Shown here: one piece after another, positions 44,412-53,230 of the stretch | How positions within the stretch are numbered: the stretch's first letter is position 1 | Layout of the letters: each line of letters begins with the position of its first letter | Source of the DNA: Flavobacterium flavigenum | Lineage (GTDB): Bacteria > Bacteroidota > Bacteroidia > Flavobacteriales > Flavobacteriaceae | Direction of reading: 5' to 3' | Assembly: GCF_027111255.2 (NCBI RefSeq) | Contig: NZ_CP114285.2 | Span: forward strand, 4,278,001-4,342,000 | DNA length: 64,000 nucleotides | Position numbers and translations under genes: made by a program | The notes under the pieces: model-generated | What the model was told of the DNA's origin: nothing | What the model saw: the letters and a program-made list of their open reading frames with translations, nothing else | Databases searched by the model: none

Positions 44412-44780
44412 ATGTTACGTGTGATCACTGTGAAATAAATAATTGCGAAAATCGAAAGCTGAACTAGATTTTTTTAAGGTGAAAACAATAAAAATTACAG
44501 AAGATGAGATGCTTTTTTTTTTGTTAAGAATACCTGTTTTCTTTTTTTCTTTTAATTATAATTTTACAAATTATCTAAATACCCAATAACACTACTCTTT
44601 TAAGCATCCAGTAAGTTTGGTTAGTTAATATATGAATTTGTTATCCCAATACCTCTTTAATATGAATTGTATTGAGGAACGGTTTAATTAATGATAATAT
44701 TAATTGCTGACTTATGTTAATTGTTTATTAATTTACGAAATTGTCTTGTCCTGAAATAGCTATACACAATTCAATAGTGT
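44412..44780. other. AT-rich intergenic region
   Basis: No gene, hairpin terminator or repeat module is recognised. The last ~35 bases (TGTCCTGAAATAGCTATACA and onward) may be the left end of the insertion sequence whose truncated gene follows. Confidence 0.5.
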
Positions 44781-44954
44781 ATGGGACACAAAGAACAGGA
44801 AGTTTATGCTATCCGTGAGGGTAAGCAAAGTCATTATGACCAAAGGTTGATTTTAAAAGTGGTCAAGGAAGTTGAAGCGGGTCTTCCCCGCAAGGAAGCT
44901 AACCGTATTTACGGATTAGGTAAAAGTTGCCTTTATAATTGGATGCGTAAATAA
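44781..44954 (+). pseudogene. Truncated transposase (HTH part of an IS3-like OrfA)
   Basis: A 57-residue frame, MGHKEQEVYAIREGKQSHYD then QRLILKVVKEVEAGLPRKEA and NRIYGLGKSCLYNWMRK, ends in TAA. It matches the first HTH segment of IS3-family OrfA proteins (KxxANRIYGLxxSxLYNWMRKYG). The remainder of the IS is absent, so this is a relic. Confidence 0.65.
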
Positions 44955-44967
44955 GGACGGGTCAAAG

Positions 44968-45021
44968 TCATGGATAAAGCATAGATAAAGCATAGATAGT
45001 GCATGGATAATGCATGAAAAT
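44968..45021 (+). repeat. Short tandem repeat
   Basis: About four imperfect units of 12-14 bp of the type CATGGATAAAG / CATAGATAAAG / CATAGATAGTG / CATGGATAATG lie just before the small gene at 45049. Confidence 0.65.
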
Positions 45022-45048
45022 AAATATAAAAATAAGTACACGTAAAAA

Positions 45049-45249
45049 TTGATACCAAAAGGCACAAGGGTATGTATATACCCAAAAGACGTGCAATGCA
45101 TACTGGGAAAAGAGTACCCGCAGGCGAGATTATATTTGCAGAAAATCAAAAAGCATTTCAACAAAGAAGCACACCAGCTGATCTCAATCGAAGAATTTTG
45201 CGAATATTCAGGACTCAGGATAGAACATGTAGTGCGTTGCATACTGTAA
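45049..45249 (+). CDS. Small basic hypothetical protein (TTG start)
   Basis: A 66-residue protein, MIPKGTRVCIYPKDVQCILG then KEYPQARLYLQKIKKHFNKE and a tail with ISIEEFCEYSGLRIEHVVRC. It resembles small flavobacterial proteins with an IYPKDVQxILGKxYxxAxxYL motif, which have an excisionase-like or HTH-like look. An in-frame stop just upstream forces the TTG start. The overlapping frame at 45072-45254 is a shadow. Confidence 0.6.
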   Translation: MIPKGTRVCIYPKDVQCILGKEYPQARLYLQKIKKHFNKEAHQLISIEEFCEYSGLRIEHVVRCIL

Positions 45250-45462
45250 TATAAGAACAGCAGAAGGTCTGGTAAGTTTTTGGAGGTAATTTTAGCAGGT
45301 TCAATTATTAGTATGATAGCTTGTCAGGTTTTTATAGAATAGACATAATTATAAATACGGTCATAAATTCCTAAGGAAAACGATCTAAGTAAGATGGAAT
45401 AATATATATGAAGTTGTAAATAATACAAGTAGTAGAAAAAATAGAAGAAATTACCAACAACA
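45250..45462. other. Intergenic region, nothing recognised
   Basis: AT-rich sequence between the small basic gene and the terminator. It contains no reading frame, hairpin or repeat I can support. Confidence 0.5.
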
Positions 45463-45490
45463 AAAAAGCCCCTATTGAATAGGGGCTTTT
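45463..45490. terminator. Terminator downstream of tRNA-Ser
   Basis: AAAAGCCCCT (45463-45472) pairs with AGGGGCTTTT (45481-45490) over an 8-nt loop. T-runs lie on both strands. It lies 12 bp beyond the tRNA 3' end (minus strand). Confidence 0.85.
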
Positions 45491-45502
45491 AAAAGACTTG
45501 TG

Positions 45503-45587
45503 CGGAGGAAGAGGGATTCGAACCCCCGGACCTGTTACAGTCAACAGTTTTCAAGACTGCCGCATTCGACCGCTCTGCCATTCCTCC
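45503..45587 (-). tRNA. tRNA-Ser (anticodon TGA)
   Basis: An 85-nt tRNA. The acceptor stem is GGAGGAA/TTCCTCC with discriminator G. The anticodon stem-loop reads CAGTCTTGAAAACTG, anticodon TGA. A long variable arm (TTGACTGTAACAGG) is as expected for serine, and the T arm is GGGGGTTCGAATCCCTC. CCA is not encoded. Confidence 0.97.
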
Positions 45588-45619
45588 AGTATGTTGCTCT
45601 CATTTGCTGATTGCGAGTG

Positions 45620-45648
45620 CAAATATAAGACGCTTTTTCGGTTATCAA
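45620..45648 (-). promoter_or_regulatory. Promoter of tRNA-Ser
   Basis: On the minus strand, TTG (45648-45646), 18 bp, TATATTTG (45627-45620). This fits TTG-N17-23-TAnnTTTG and ends 32 bp before the tRNA. Confidence 0.7.
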
Positions 45649-45738
45649 AACTTTTTTTGAAGTTTTTTTAAAACTTTTTTGGATCGATTTTCAAGTGTCT
45701 AATTATCAGTATTTATGAAAGTGTGAATTTTTTAAAGA

Positions 45739-46137
45739 TTATTCTAAATCGTCTAAAATCGGTGTTGGTTTTTTGTTTTCATCAACCGCAACAAACGAAA
45801 AAGTTCCTGAAACTACAGTCTCGCGAAGTTCAGAATACATCTGCTCCATGAAAATATCAACATGAATTTTACAGCTTGTTCTTCCTACACTGATTACTTT
45901 TGCAACTAATTCGATTAAAGTTCCGGCCGGTATTGCTTTTTTAAAATCAATTTGACCGGTTGAAATGGTTACAACTTTTTTTCTGCTGAATCTTGTAGCG
46001 CAAATAAAAGCAACTTCATCCATGAGATGAAGTGCCGTTCCTCCAAATAAGGTATCATAATGGTTGGTCGTACTCGGAAAAACAGCTTTAAAAATACGGG
46101 TTTCAGATTTTATAATTCTTTCTTCTAAAGTTCCCAT
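45739..46137 (-). CDS. Acyl-CoA thioesterase, hotdog fold
   Basis: A 132-residue single-hotdog enzyme of the YciA/BFIT type. TNHYDTLFGGTALHLMDEVA carries the catalytic asparagine/aspartate region, followed by TISTGQIDFKKAIPAGTLIE and a strand with GRTSCKIHVDIFMEQ. It hydrolyses acyl-CoA in the cytosol. It is the last gene of the tpx-ftsK-ribBA operon, 1 bp after ribBA. Confidence 0.9.
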   Translation of the reverse strand: MGTLEERIIKSETRIFKAVFPSTTNHYDTLFGGTALHLMDEVAFICATRFSRKKVVTISTGQIDFKKAIPAGTLIELVAKVISVGRTSCKIHVDIFMEQMYSELRETVVSGTFSFVAVDENKKPTPILDDLE

Positions 46138-46138
46138 A

Positions 46139-47269
46139 TTAATAGTTTACATATTCTGTAATTTCTAATCCGTAACCAATCATGCCAACACGTTTGGTTT
46201 GCTGGGTATTAGAAACTAATCTGATTTTTGAAATATCGAGATCGTGCAGAATTTGGGCTCCTATTCCGTAATCTTTTGTGTCAATAACTACTTTTGGCGC
46301 TTTCATGGTGCCTTCTGCCTGTAAAGCTTTTAATTCCGAAATACGATTTAAAAGATTGACAGCAGTCATATCCTGATTGATAAAAACAACAGCCCCTTTT
46401 CCGTCTTCATTGATGATCTTAAACATATCGTCTAATTGCTGATCGACATTGTTGGTCAAAGTACCAAGCAAGTCATTATTGACCTGAGAGGAATGAATGC
46501 GTGTTAAGATGGATTCTCCTAAATTCCATGTTCCTTTAGTCAAAGCAATATGTATTTGCTTATTGGTCGTCTGCTCGTAAGCTCTCAGTCTGAAGGTTCC
46601 AAAACGGGTCTCTATATCAAAATCTTCTTTTTTAACGATCAGGCTGTCGTGCTGCATTCTGTAAGCGACCAGATCTTCAATAGAAACTAATTTTAAATCG
46701 AATTTTTTAGCCACTTCAACCAACTGTGGCAAACGTGCCATTGTTCCGTCTTCGTTTAGGATTTCACAAATAACACCAGCAGATTTAAAACCGGCTAATC
46801 TTGCAAAATCTATAGCTGCTTCAGTATGGCCTGTTCTTCTTAGAACGCCTCCTTGCTTGGCAACTAAAGGGAAGATATGCCCTGGGCGTGCTAATTCATG
46901 AGGTTTCGTATTGGGATCTACTAACGATAAAACTGTTTTTGCCCTGTCTGATGCCGAAATTCCTGTAGTAACACCATTTCCTTTTAAATCAATTGAAACT
47001 GTAAAAGCAGTTTCCATATGATCCGTATTGTTAGTCACCATTGGTCGTAAATCTAGTTCTTTACAACGGCTTTCGGTAAGAGGGGTGCAAATTAAGCCAC
47101 GTCCGTGAGTAGCCATAAAGTTGATCATTTCCGGAGTTGTTTTTTCGGCTGCAGCCAAAAAATCACCTTCGTTTTCACGATCTTCATCATCGACAACAAT
47201 GATGACTTTACCCTGGCGAATATCCTCTATAGCTTCCTCAATGGTATTTAATTGTATTTTTGTTGACAT
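46139..47269 (-). CDS. ribBA: RibBA: DHBP synthase with degenerate GTP cyclohydrolase II half
   Basis: A 376-residue protein. The DHBP synthase domain (about 5-205) is complete: VIVVDDEDRENEGDFLAAAE, ATHGRGLICTPLT, PGHIFPLVAKQGGVLRRTGH, EAAIDFARLAG. It makes dihydroxybutanone phosphate for riboflavin. The GTP cyclohydrolase II-like domain (about 215-376) keeps the fold and DTKDYGIGAQILHDL, but the zinc site is gone. The usual C-x10-C-x-C stretch reads RIHSSQVNNDLLGTLTNNVD with no cysteine, and the QEGRGIGL segment reads QDMTAVNLLN. It is probably monofunctional RibB, with a separate RibA elsewhere. Confidence 0.93.
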   Translation of the reverse strand: MSTKIQLNTIEEAIEDIRQGKVIIVVDDEDRENEGDFLAAAEKTTPEMINFMATHGRGLICTPLTESRCKELDLRPMVTNNTDHMETAFTVSIDLKGNGVTTGISASDRAKTVLSLVDPNTKPHELARPGHIFPLVAKQGGVLRRTGHTEAAIDFARLAGFKSAGVICEILNEDGTMARLPQLVEVAKKFDLKLVSIEDLVAYRMQHDSLIVKKEDFDIETRFGTFRLRAYEQTTNKQIHIALTKGTWNLGESILTRIHSSQVNNDLLGTLTNNVDQQLDDMFKIINEDGKGAVVFINQDMTAVNLLNRISELKALQAEGTMKAPKVVIDTKDYGIGAQILHDLDISKIRLVSNTQQTKRVGMIGYGLEITEYVNY

Positions 47270-47271
47270 AG

Positions 47272-48726
47272 TTATTTGTTGTTTTGAGCGGGGAAAAAAC
47301 GCTCGGAAATTTTCTGAAATAGTTGTTGGACAGGTGTCGTAATCGCATCAAAGTTGACTAAGCCATTATCATTTGTGGCACGATAAGTCAATAAAATAGC
47401 TAAAGGGGATAATATAAAAGAAGACATCCATGCTCCCATAAACGGTGTCATGCCTCCTTCTTGCGAAAGTCTTTTTCCAAAGGTATTAATAAAATGGAAT
47501 GTGATAAAAATTAAGACTGCAAAAACGATTGGCAAACCAAGTCCTCCTTTTCTAATAATTGCCCCTAAAGGTGCACCTATAAAAAACATTAAAAAGCACG
47601 CAAAAGCAATAACAAATTTCTCATAAAGGGCTGTTATGTGTTTGTTTATATCCCGTTGCTTGTCTTTTAATTCTTTTTGAGTGGATTCAATAGAATAGAT
47701 AGTACTTGTGACATTACTGCTTGCCATGTCTAAAATCGCCTTTTTTTGCTTAGTGTCGTAAAGAGATAAGAGGTTGTCAGGTAATGACTTTTTTTTATCT
47801 TTTACTTTTGAAACTGTAGCAAATTTGGATAGTCCGACCCGTTGATTTATGTTTTCGGTAAAGGATACAACTTCATTGTCTCTGCTTTTATTTAGAGAAT
47901 CGAGTGTGTAACGCAATTCGTTAACATTCAGCATGCTGCTGGTGCTGTTGATGTTTTCGTTTTCAGTATCGGTTTTGTTTAATTCAGACAGGTCAATATT
48001 GATAATCTGCTTTTTGAAAGCTCCTTTTACAAAAGGCAATTTAGCCCGGTCTTCATACTTTTTTGGGGTAACATCCTGATAATAATAACCATCGTTAAGG
48101 ACTAATTGTAATATACTGGATTTTTCACTGCTTATTAATTCTCCGTTTTTAGCTTTTATAACCGTTTTGTTTTCCCCCATATTCGAAGGTTTCTCATGAA
48201 TGGTAACGCCGGTTAAAATATTCCCGTTTTCCCCCGATTTTTTATTTACTTTAATGTTATAAAAACCAACATCATTAAACTGACCTTCTGCAATTGCCAT
48301 GGCTGGTTTAGCCTGAGCAATGTTTTTTCGGAAATTGACAAACTTATATTCCGCATACGGAATTACATTATTAGAGAACCAAAAAGCCACTATACTTAAT
48401 AAGGAAATAAAAATAATTAGTACTCTCATCGCACGCTGAAGAGAAATGCCCGAAGATTTCATCGCTGCAAATTCATAGTTTTCTGCCAGATTTCCAAAAG
48501 TCATTATCGAAGCTAATAAAACCGATAAAGGCAAAACAAGCGGAATAATTCTCGGCATGGAGAAAAGAAGGAATTTTAAAATTAATATTAAATCCAGATC
48601 CTTACCGGCAAGTTCAGAAATAAAAAGCCAGACAGTTTGAAGAATGAATATAAAAAAAAGGATTACAAATACCGTAGTAAATGTAATCAGGAATGTTTTT
48701 AGTAAGTATTTGTCTAAAATTTTCAA
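47272..48726 (-). CDS. lptG: LptF/LptG-family LPS export permease
   Basis: A 484-residue YjgP/YjgQ family protein. Three N-terminal membrane helices start with MKILDKYLLKTFLITFTTVF. A large periplasmic jelly-roll part spans about 130-370, and three C-terminal helices include IAFACFLMFFIGAPLGAIIR and GGLGLPIVFAVLIFITFHFI. It works with LptB to extract LPS. F and G cannot be separated with certainty here. The periplasmic part is longer than in E. coli, as in other Bacteroidota. It lies between lolA and ribBA with 2-8 bp gaps. Confidence 0.9.
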   Translation of the reverse strand: MKILDKYLLKTFLITFTTVFVILFFIFILQTVWLFISELAGKDLDLILILKFLLFSMPRIIPLVLPLSVLLASIMTFGNLAENYEFAAMKSSGISLQRAMRVLIIFISLLSIVAFWFSNNVIPYAEYKFVNFRKNIAQAKPAMAIAEGQFNDVGFYNIKVNKKSGENGNILTGVTIHEKPSNMGENKTVIKAKNGELISSEKSSILQLVLNDGYYYQDVTPKKYEDRAKLPFVKGAFKKQIINIDLSELNKTDTENENINSTSSMLNVNELRYTLDSLNKSRDNEVVSFTENINQRVGLSKFATVSKVKDKKKSLPDNLLSLYDTKQKKAILDMASSNVTSTIYSIESTQKELKDKQRDINKHITALYEKFVIAFACFLMFFIGAPLGAIIRKGGLGLPIVFAVLIFITFHFINTFGKRLSQEGGMTPFMGAWMSSFILSPLAILLTYRATNDNGLVNFDAITTPVQQLFQKISERFFPAQNNK

Positions 48727-48734
48727 CCTTGTAA

Positions 48735-49388
48735 TTAATCTAATTTATTGATGTAGTACTTTGGATATTTACTCGCTACAAAGGTAAATTGATTTTTTGA
48801 TAAAGGCTGATTGGTTTTAAAAGAATTAACGGTTAAAGTTGTTTTTGTTCCGTTTTTTCCGGTCTCAATCAAATTATAAATGTGTTTTGTCTGAGCATCA
48901 ATACCTAAAAGAATTTCCTTTCTTTGATCTTTTCCGCTGGTTGGTACTAATTTGATATATTGGATTTTTCTTCCTTTGACATTTTGTACAATATCCATAG
49001 TATATTTGTATCCGGAATTAAAAAAAGTCAGCATTTTTGAAGGAGTGATAGTATTGTCATCCTTTTCGTTTACTTTAGAGATAGTAACTTCTTCGTCCTC
49101 AGGTACAATTGTATATGTCTTTTGACCATCAAATATTTTAGTAACCCCCATGAAATTCAATACGTATTGATTTCCTTTCATAATCACATTTCCTTTGCTG
49201 TCCTGATTGATGTTTTCTTTTGTGTTATTTAAGGAATATTTAAAATCAATAGAAATATTATTATAGCTTTTAATTTTGGCGGTTACCTGGTTCAATAAAT
49301 CCTTGGCTTTTTTATCCTGAGCCTGAACAGAAGTAAAACTCAAAAGCAATAAAATTGCTACTTGCAGATACTTTTTACTCATTTTCAT
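48735..49388 (-). CDS. lolA: LolA-type outer membrane lipoprotein carrier
   Basis: A 217-residue periplasmic protein: signal peptide MKMSKKYLQVAILLLLSFTS VQAQ, then the LolA fold with NISIDFKYSLNNTKENINQD, GNVIMKGNQYVLNFMG and KRKEILLG-like DQRKEILLGIDAQTKHIYNL. It carries lipoproteins from LolCDE to the outer membrane. I set the start at 49388, since the longer form (49427) adds 13 residues that would precede the signal peptide. It is encoded between ftsK and lptG. Confidence 0.9.
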   Translation of the reverse strand: MKMSKKYLQVAILLLLSFTSVQAQDKKAKDLLNQVTAKIKSYNNISIDFKYSLNNTKENINQDSKGNVIMKGNQYVLNFMGVTKIFDGQKTYTIVPEDEEVTISKVNEKDDNTITPSKMLTFFNSGYKYTMDIVQNVKGRKIQYIKLVPTSGKDQRKEILLGIDAQTKHIYNLIETGKNGTKTTLTVNSFKTNQPLSKNQFTFVASKYPKYYINKLD

Positions 49389-49432
49389 AATAGAATTGTT
49401 TGTGATTTCCTGAAATTTCATTTTCATGATGG

Positions 49433-51886
49433 TTAATTTTGTTCATTATTAAAAAATTGATCAAGAGCACTTAAATCTAGGATATTTACATTACGGGCTT
49501 TACTGCCTTCAAAAGGGCCAACAATTCCGGCTGCTTCCAGCTGATCGATTAAACGGCCTGCCCTGTTGTAGCCTAATTTTAGTTTTCTTTGTAATAATGA
49601 AGCTGAACCTTGTTGTGCATTGACAATAATTTCCGCTGCTTCTCTAAATAAAGTATCTCTTTCAGAAATATCCATATCAAGATTGATGCCAGTTTCCTCT
49701 CCAACAAACTCAGGAAGCAAATAAGCTGTGGCGTACGCTTTTTGTGAGCCAATAAAATCGGTTATTTTTTCGACCTCAGGAGTATCAATGAAAGCACACT
49801 GAACACGGATCACGTCATTTCCATTTGAGTATAATAAATCGCCGCGTCCAATTAACTGATCAGCTCCTTGTGTGTCGAGAATGGTTCTGGAGTCAATTTT
49901 TGAAGTTACCCTGAAAGCAATTCTGGCAGGAAAATTAGCTTTAATCAGACCAGTAATAACGTTTACAGAGGGTCTCTGCGTCGCAATAATCAAGTGAATA
50001 CCAATCGCACGTGCTAACTGGGCCAGACGCGCAATAGGAATTTCGACCTCTTTACCTGCAGTCATAATTAAATCAGCGAACTCATCTACTACCAAAACAA
50101 TATAAGGCAGGAATCGGTGACCAGCTTCCGGATTTAATTTTCTCGACTTGAATTTTTCATTGTATTCTTTAATGTTACGAACCATTGCATCTTTTAATAA
50201 AGAATAACGGTTGTCCATTTCGGTACAAAGCGAGTTTAACGTGTTGACCACTTTTGCATTGTCTGTAATAATGGCATCTTCTGTATCCGGAAGTTTGGCT
50301 AAATAATGTCTTTCAATTTTATTGAAAAGTGTAAGTTCAACTTTTTTCGGATCGACCAGAACGAATTTTACTTCAGCAGGATGTTTTTTGTATAAAAGCG
50401 AAGTTAAAACGGCATTTAATCCAACTGACTTTCCTTGTCCTGTAGCACCTGCCATCAAAAGGTGTGGCATTTTAGCTAAATCGACAACAAAAGTTTCATT
50501 TGAGATCGTCTTACCCAGCGCAATTGGAAGTTCCATTTCGGCTTCCTGAAATTTAGCTGATCCGATAACGCTTTTCATGGAGACCATAGTTGGGGTTTTG
50601 TTTGGAACCTCAATACCAATAGTTCCTTTTCCGGGTATTGGTGCAATAATACGGATCCCCAAAGCGGATAATGATAAAGCGATATCATCTTCCAGACTCT
50701 TGATTTTAGAAATTCTGATTCCGGCTTCTGGTACAATTTCGTATAAAGTTACAGATGGTCCAACAGTTGCCTTTATCTGTGCAATTTCAATTTTGTAGTT
50801 ACGAAGTGTATCTACAATTCTATTTTTATTTTCTTCTAATTCTTCCTGGTTAATGGTAATTCCCCCAGTCGAATATTCTTTCAATAAATCGATCGTTGGG
50901 AATTTATAATTGGACAAATCCAATGTAGGGTCAAATAAGCCGAAATCAGCAACCAAACGAGACGCCAGATTTTCTTCGATAATATCCTCTTCTTCAGCTT
51001 TTTCAATAACAAACTCTTCGTTATGATGAACCGGTGTTTCTATTGCCGGCTTTATATTCATTTCAACCGGCTTTAAAACTGGATTTAAGTCGATTTCTGA
51101 TGCGTGGGATATAGTTGGTTTTAAAGCTTCTTTGTTGATTTCGAATTGAGAGTCAACAGTTTTAAGGTGAATATTGTCCAATTCAGGATCTTCTTCCTCA
51201 ATAGCAAATTCTTCTAGGTTATAAGCACTTTCAGGTTCTTGCTGAACGGTTTTTACAGCTTTTAATTCTGATTTTAATTCATTTTTAGTAGAATCAAAAT
51301 AAGACTGAATTTTTTCAGGGGATACTTTTATTTTGAAAATCAAATAAACAATTAATCCGAAAAGCAGTGTGAGTAAAGTACCTGTTTTCCCTATATAGTC
51401 CTGAAGGAATAAATTAAGTTCAAACCCAATTGTTCCTCCTAATTCGGGAGCTGATGTGGTAAAAAAACCAAAAAGTATTGAAACAATTATAATAGCAAAT
51501 AAATCCCAAAACCAGGTGTTCTTGAGTTTATTGATCGAAAGTTCTAATGCCAGAAACATTCCGGTAAGGAAAAACAACCGTACAAAAACAAATGAAGCTA
51601 TTCCGAAACCTTTATATACAATTAAATCGGCAAGATAAGCTCCGAATTTTCCAAGCCAGTTTTGCACCACTTCAGTACGGTCATCCAAATGACTAACAGC
51701 ACTTTGATCTGTTTGCCATTGCCCATTGATGTAAAAAGAAACAAATGCAACTAGTAATGCAATGGAAAATAATACCAAAAGACATCCAAAAACAATTTTT
51801 TGTTGTTTGGATAACTTCCAGGATCTTTTAGTTTCGTTTTTTGATTCGCTTTTTTTATCTAAAGTTTCTTTTTTTGTTTTTGCCAT
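49433..51886 (-). CDS. ftsK: FtsK/SpoIIIE DNA translocase
   Basis: An 817-residue protein. Four membrane helices lie in residues ~28-190, then an acidic linker (~200-320), then the motor. Walker A is GATGQGKSVGLNAV near 480, Walker B VLVVDEFADLIM near 600, and RIAFRVTSKIDSRTILD follows. A winged-helix gamma domain (about 750-817, GSASLLQRKLKLGYNRAGRL) ends it. It pumps chromosome ends through the division septum and guides dimer resolution. It is placed between dgkA and lolA in the operon. Confidence 0.96.
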   Translation of the reverse strand: MAKTKKETLDKKSESKNETKRSWKLSKQQKIVFGCLLVLFSIALLVAFVSFYINGQWQTDQSAVSHLDDRTEVVQNWLGKFGAYLADLIVYKGFGIASFVFVRLFFLTGMFLALELSINKLKNTWFWDLFAIIIVSILFGFFTTSAPELGGTIGFELNLFLQDYIGKTGTLLTLLFGLIVYLIFKIKVSPEKIQSYFDSTKNELKSELKAVKTVQQEPESAYNLEEFAIEEEDPELDNIHLKTVDSQFEINKEALKPTISHASEIDLNPVLKPVEMNIKPAIETPVHHNEEFVIEKAEEEDIIEENLASRLVADFGLFDPTLDLSNYKFPTIDLLKEYSTGGITINQEELEENKNRIVDTLRNYKIEIAQIKATVGPSVTLYEIVPEAGIRISKIKSLEDDIALSLSALGIRIIAPIPGKGTIGIEVPNKTPTMVSMKSVIGSAKFQEAEMELPIALGKTISNETFVVDLAKMPHLLMAGATGQGKSVGLNAVLTSLLYKKHPAEVKFVLVDPKKVELTLFNKIERHYLAKLPDTEDAIITDNAKVVNTLNSLCTEMDNRYSLLKDAMVRNIKEYNEKFKSRKLNPEAGHRFLPYIVLVVDEFADLIMTAGKEVEIPIARLAQLARAIGIHLIIATQRPSVNVITGLIKANFPARIAFRVTSKIDSRTILDTQGADQLIGRGDLLYSNGNDVIRVQCAFIDTPEVEKITDFIGSQKAYATAYLLPEFVGEETGINLDMDISERDTLFREAAEIIVNAQQGSASLLQRKLKLGYNRAGRLIDQLEAAGIVGPFEGSKARNVNILDLSALDQFFNNEQN

Positions 51887-51906
51887 TCCTGCGTATCCTG
51901 TTTTGC

Positions 51907-52281
51907 CTATATAAATTTTGGTATATAAATAATCAAGCCTATTGCTATTGCTGTCATTGCGGCAAAAAATACTGCTCCGGCAGCAATATCTTTAATAAAT
52001 CCGATTTTCTCATGATAACTTGGGTGAATAAAATCGGCAACTTTTTCAATAGCTGTGTTCAGTCCTTCTACACTAAGTACCAGACCAATTGCAAAGATTT
52101 GAAAAAGCCATTCCTCGTGGGAAATGTTAAAATAAAAACCGCCAATAGTCATTAGTATCCCAAGTGAAAACTGCACCATGACACTATGCTCGGTAGTTAT
52201 CAGTTTTAAAGCGCCCTTAAAAGCGTATGTTACGCTTTTAAGTCGGCCTTTAACAAAAGTATTGTCTTTTTGAAATTCCAT
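51907..52281 (-). CDS. dgkA: Diacylglycerol/undecaprenol kinase family protein
   Basis: A 124-residue integral membrane kinase with three helices. Signature residues are in LSVEGLNTAIEKVADFIHPS (E, N, E) and GFIKDIAAGAVFFAAMTAIA (KD, AGAV). The length is that of the small DgkA family. In this phylum the enzyme probably phosphorylates undecaprenol or diacylglycerol in the inner membrane. It lies between tpx and ftsK. Confidence 0.92.
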   Translation of the reverse strand: MEFQKDNTFVKGRLKSVTYAFKGALKLITTEHSVMVQFSLGILMTIGGFYFNISHEEWLFQIFAIGLVLSVEGLNTAIEKVADFIHPSYHEKIGFIKDIAAGAVFFAAMTAIAIGLIIYIPKFI

Positions 52282-52290
52282 TTAATGGGA

Positions 52291-52788
52291 TTATAATGCT
52301 GCTAAAGCAGCTTCGTAATTTGGTTCGTTTGCGATTTCAGCAACTTGTTCTGTATGAACGACCTTTCCGTTCTCGTCCACTACAATGATAGCTCTTGAAT
52401 GCAGACCTTTTAAAGGCCCGTCAATGATGTCTAAACCATTTGTTTTTCCAAAAGCACCATCCTGAAAATCGGATAAGTTTATTACATTTTCTAAACCTTC
52501 AGCGCCACAAAAACGTTTTTGAGCGAAAGGCAAATCCCTTGAAATACACAAAACAGTTGTGTTATCTAAATTTCCGGCACTTTCGTTGAATTTCCTAACA
52601 GAAGTAGCACAAGTTCCTGTATCAACACTAGGGAAGATATTTAAAACTAATTTTTTACCAGCAAAGTTGCTTAATGAAGCTACTGATAAATCATTTTGTA
52701 CTAATTTGAAATCAGCTAATTGTGAACCAACTGCCGGCAATTCGCCTGATGTATGAACCGGATTTCCTCCTAAAGTTATTGAAGCCAT
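52291..52788 (-). CDS. tpx: Thiol peroxidase (Tpx)
   Basis: A 165-residue atypical 2-Cys peroxiredoxin: KLVLNIFPSVDTGTCATSVR with the peroxidatic cysteine, RDLPFAQKRFCGAEGLENVI with the resolving cysteine, and the C-terminal DENGKVVHTEQVAEIANEPN. It reduces hydroperoxides using thioredoxin. It heads the operon; a -7 element TACTTTTG lies at 52822-52815, with no clear -33 TTG at the right distance. Confidence 0.95.
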   Translation of the reverse strand: MASITLGGNPVHTSGELPAVGSQLADFKLVQNDLSVASLSNFAGKKLVLNIFPSVDTGTCATSVRKFNESAGNLDNTTVLCISRDLPFAQKRFCGAEGLENVINLSDFQDGAFGKTNGLDIIDGPLKGLHSRAIIVVDENGKVVHTEQVAEIANEPNYEAALAAL

Positions 52789-53163
52789 GTTTTTGTTTTA
52801 AATTAAATGAGGTTCAAAAGTAAGGATTAAAATTTGAATCTAAAAGTATTTATTATACGTTTAAGGATAGATTAAGAACGGTTTTTGGATAGTTGTGAAT
52901 TCACCAGTCAGTCTTTTTATTTTTGCTAAAATTATTCAATGATAACTTTTGTTTTTAGATAATATTGTATGATTTTGAAAGTAGGAATAAAAGCTGGAAT
53001 TTTGGATTGTTATTGAAGCCGTTCAGCCGCGAGAGGATGGGAGCAGGCTACCGAAGTAGCGCGGACAGCCCGGCAGCATCCCGACAAGAGGGCGAATATG
53101 CTCAAAGTTAAGTCTGCCCTCTTGTCGGGATGGTGGCTCGCCCAAAGTATATTTAAGGCATAA
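52789..53163. other. Intergenic region with a large stem-loop
   Basis: CATCCCGACAAGAGGGC (53077-53093) and GCCCTCTTGTCGGGATG (53116-53132) form a perfect 17-bp stem with a 22-nt loop. GC content in 53020-53150 is far above that of the surroundings. It resembles extragenic palindromes scattered in flavobacterial genomes. No gene is seen. Confidence 0.7.
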
Positions 53164-53190
53164 AAAAAGCGTCTCCAAATTGAAACGCTT
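53164..53190 (-). terminator. Terminator of the peroxiredoxin-thioredoxin group
   Basis: On the minus strand AAAGCGTTTC pairs with GAGACGCTTT around AATTTG and is followed by further T residues. It lies 41 bp after the stop of the DUF6952-like gene. Confidence 0.8.
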
Positions 53191-53230
53191 TCTTTGTTGT
53201 GATTTTTATTTCTTTGAAAAGAAGGCTCTA

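Noticed and set aside
45072..45254. 60-residue gene MYIPKRRAMHTG
   Set aside because: It shadows the 45049-45249 frame, whose protein has the better pattern (IYPKDVQCILG).
45503..45587. tRNA-Ser as attachment site of the island
   Set aside because: I found no direct repeat of the tRNA 3' end in the window and no integrase next to it.
52201..52265. Frameshift in dgkA
   Set aside because: The N-terminal residues KGRLKSVTYAFKGALKLI are normal for the family and the frame is continuous.
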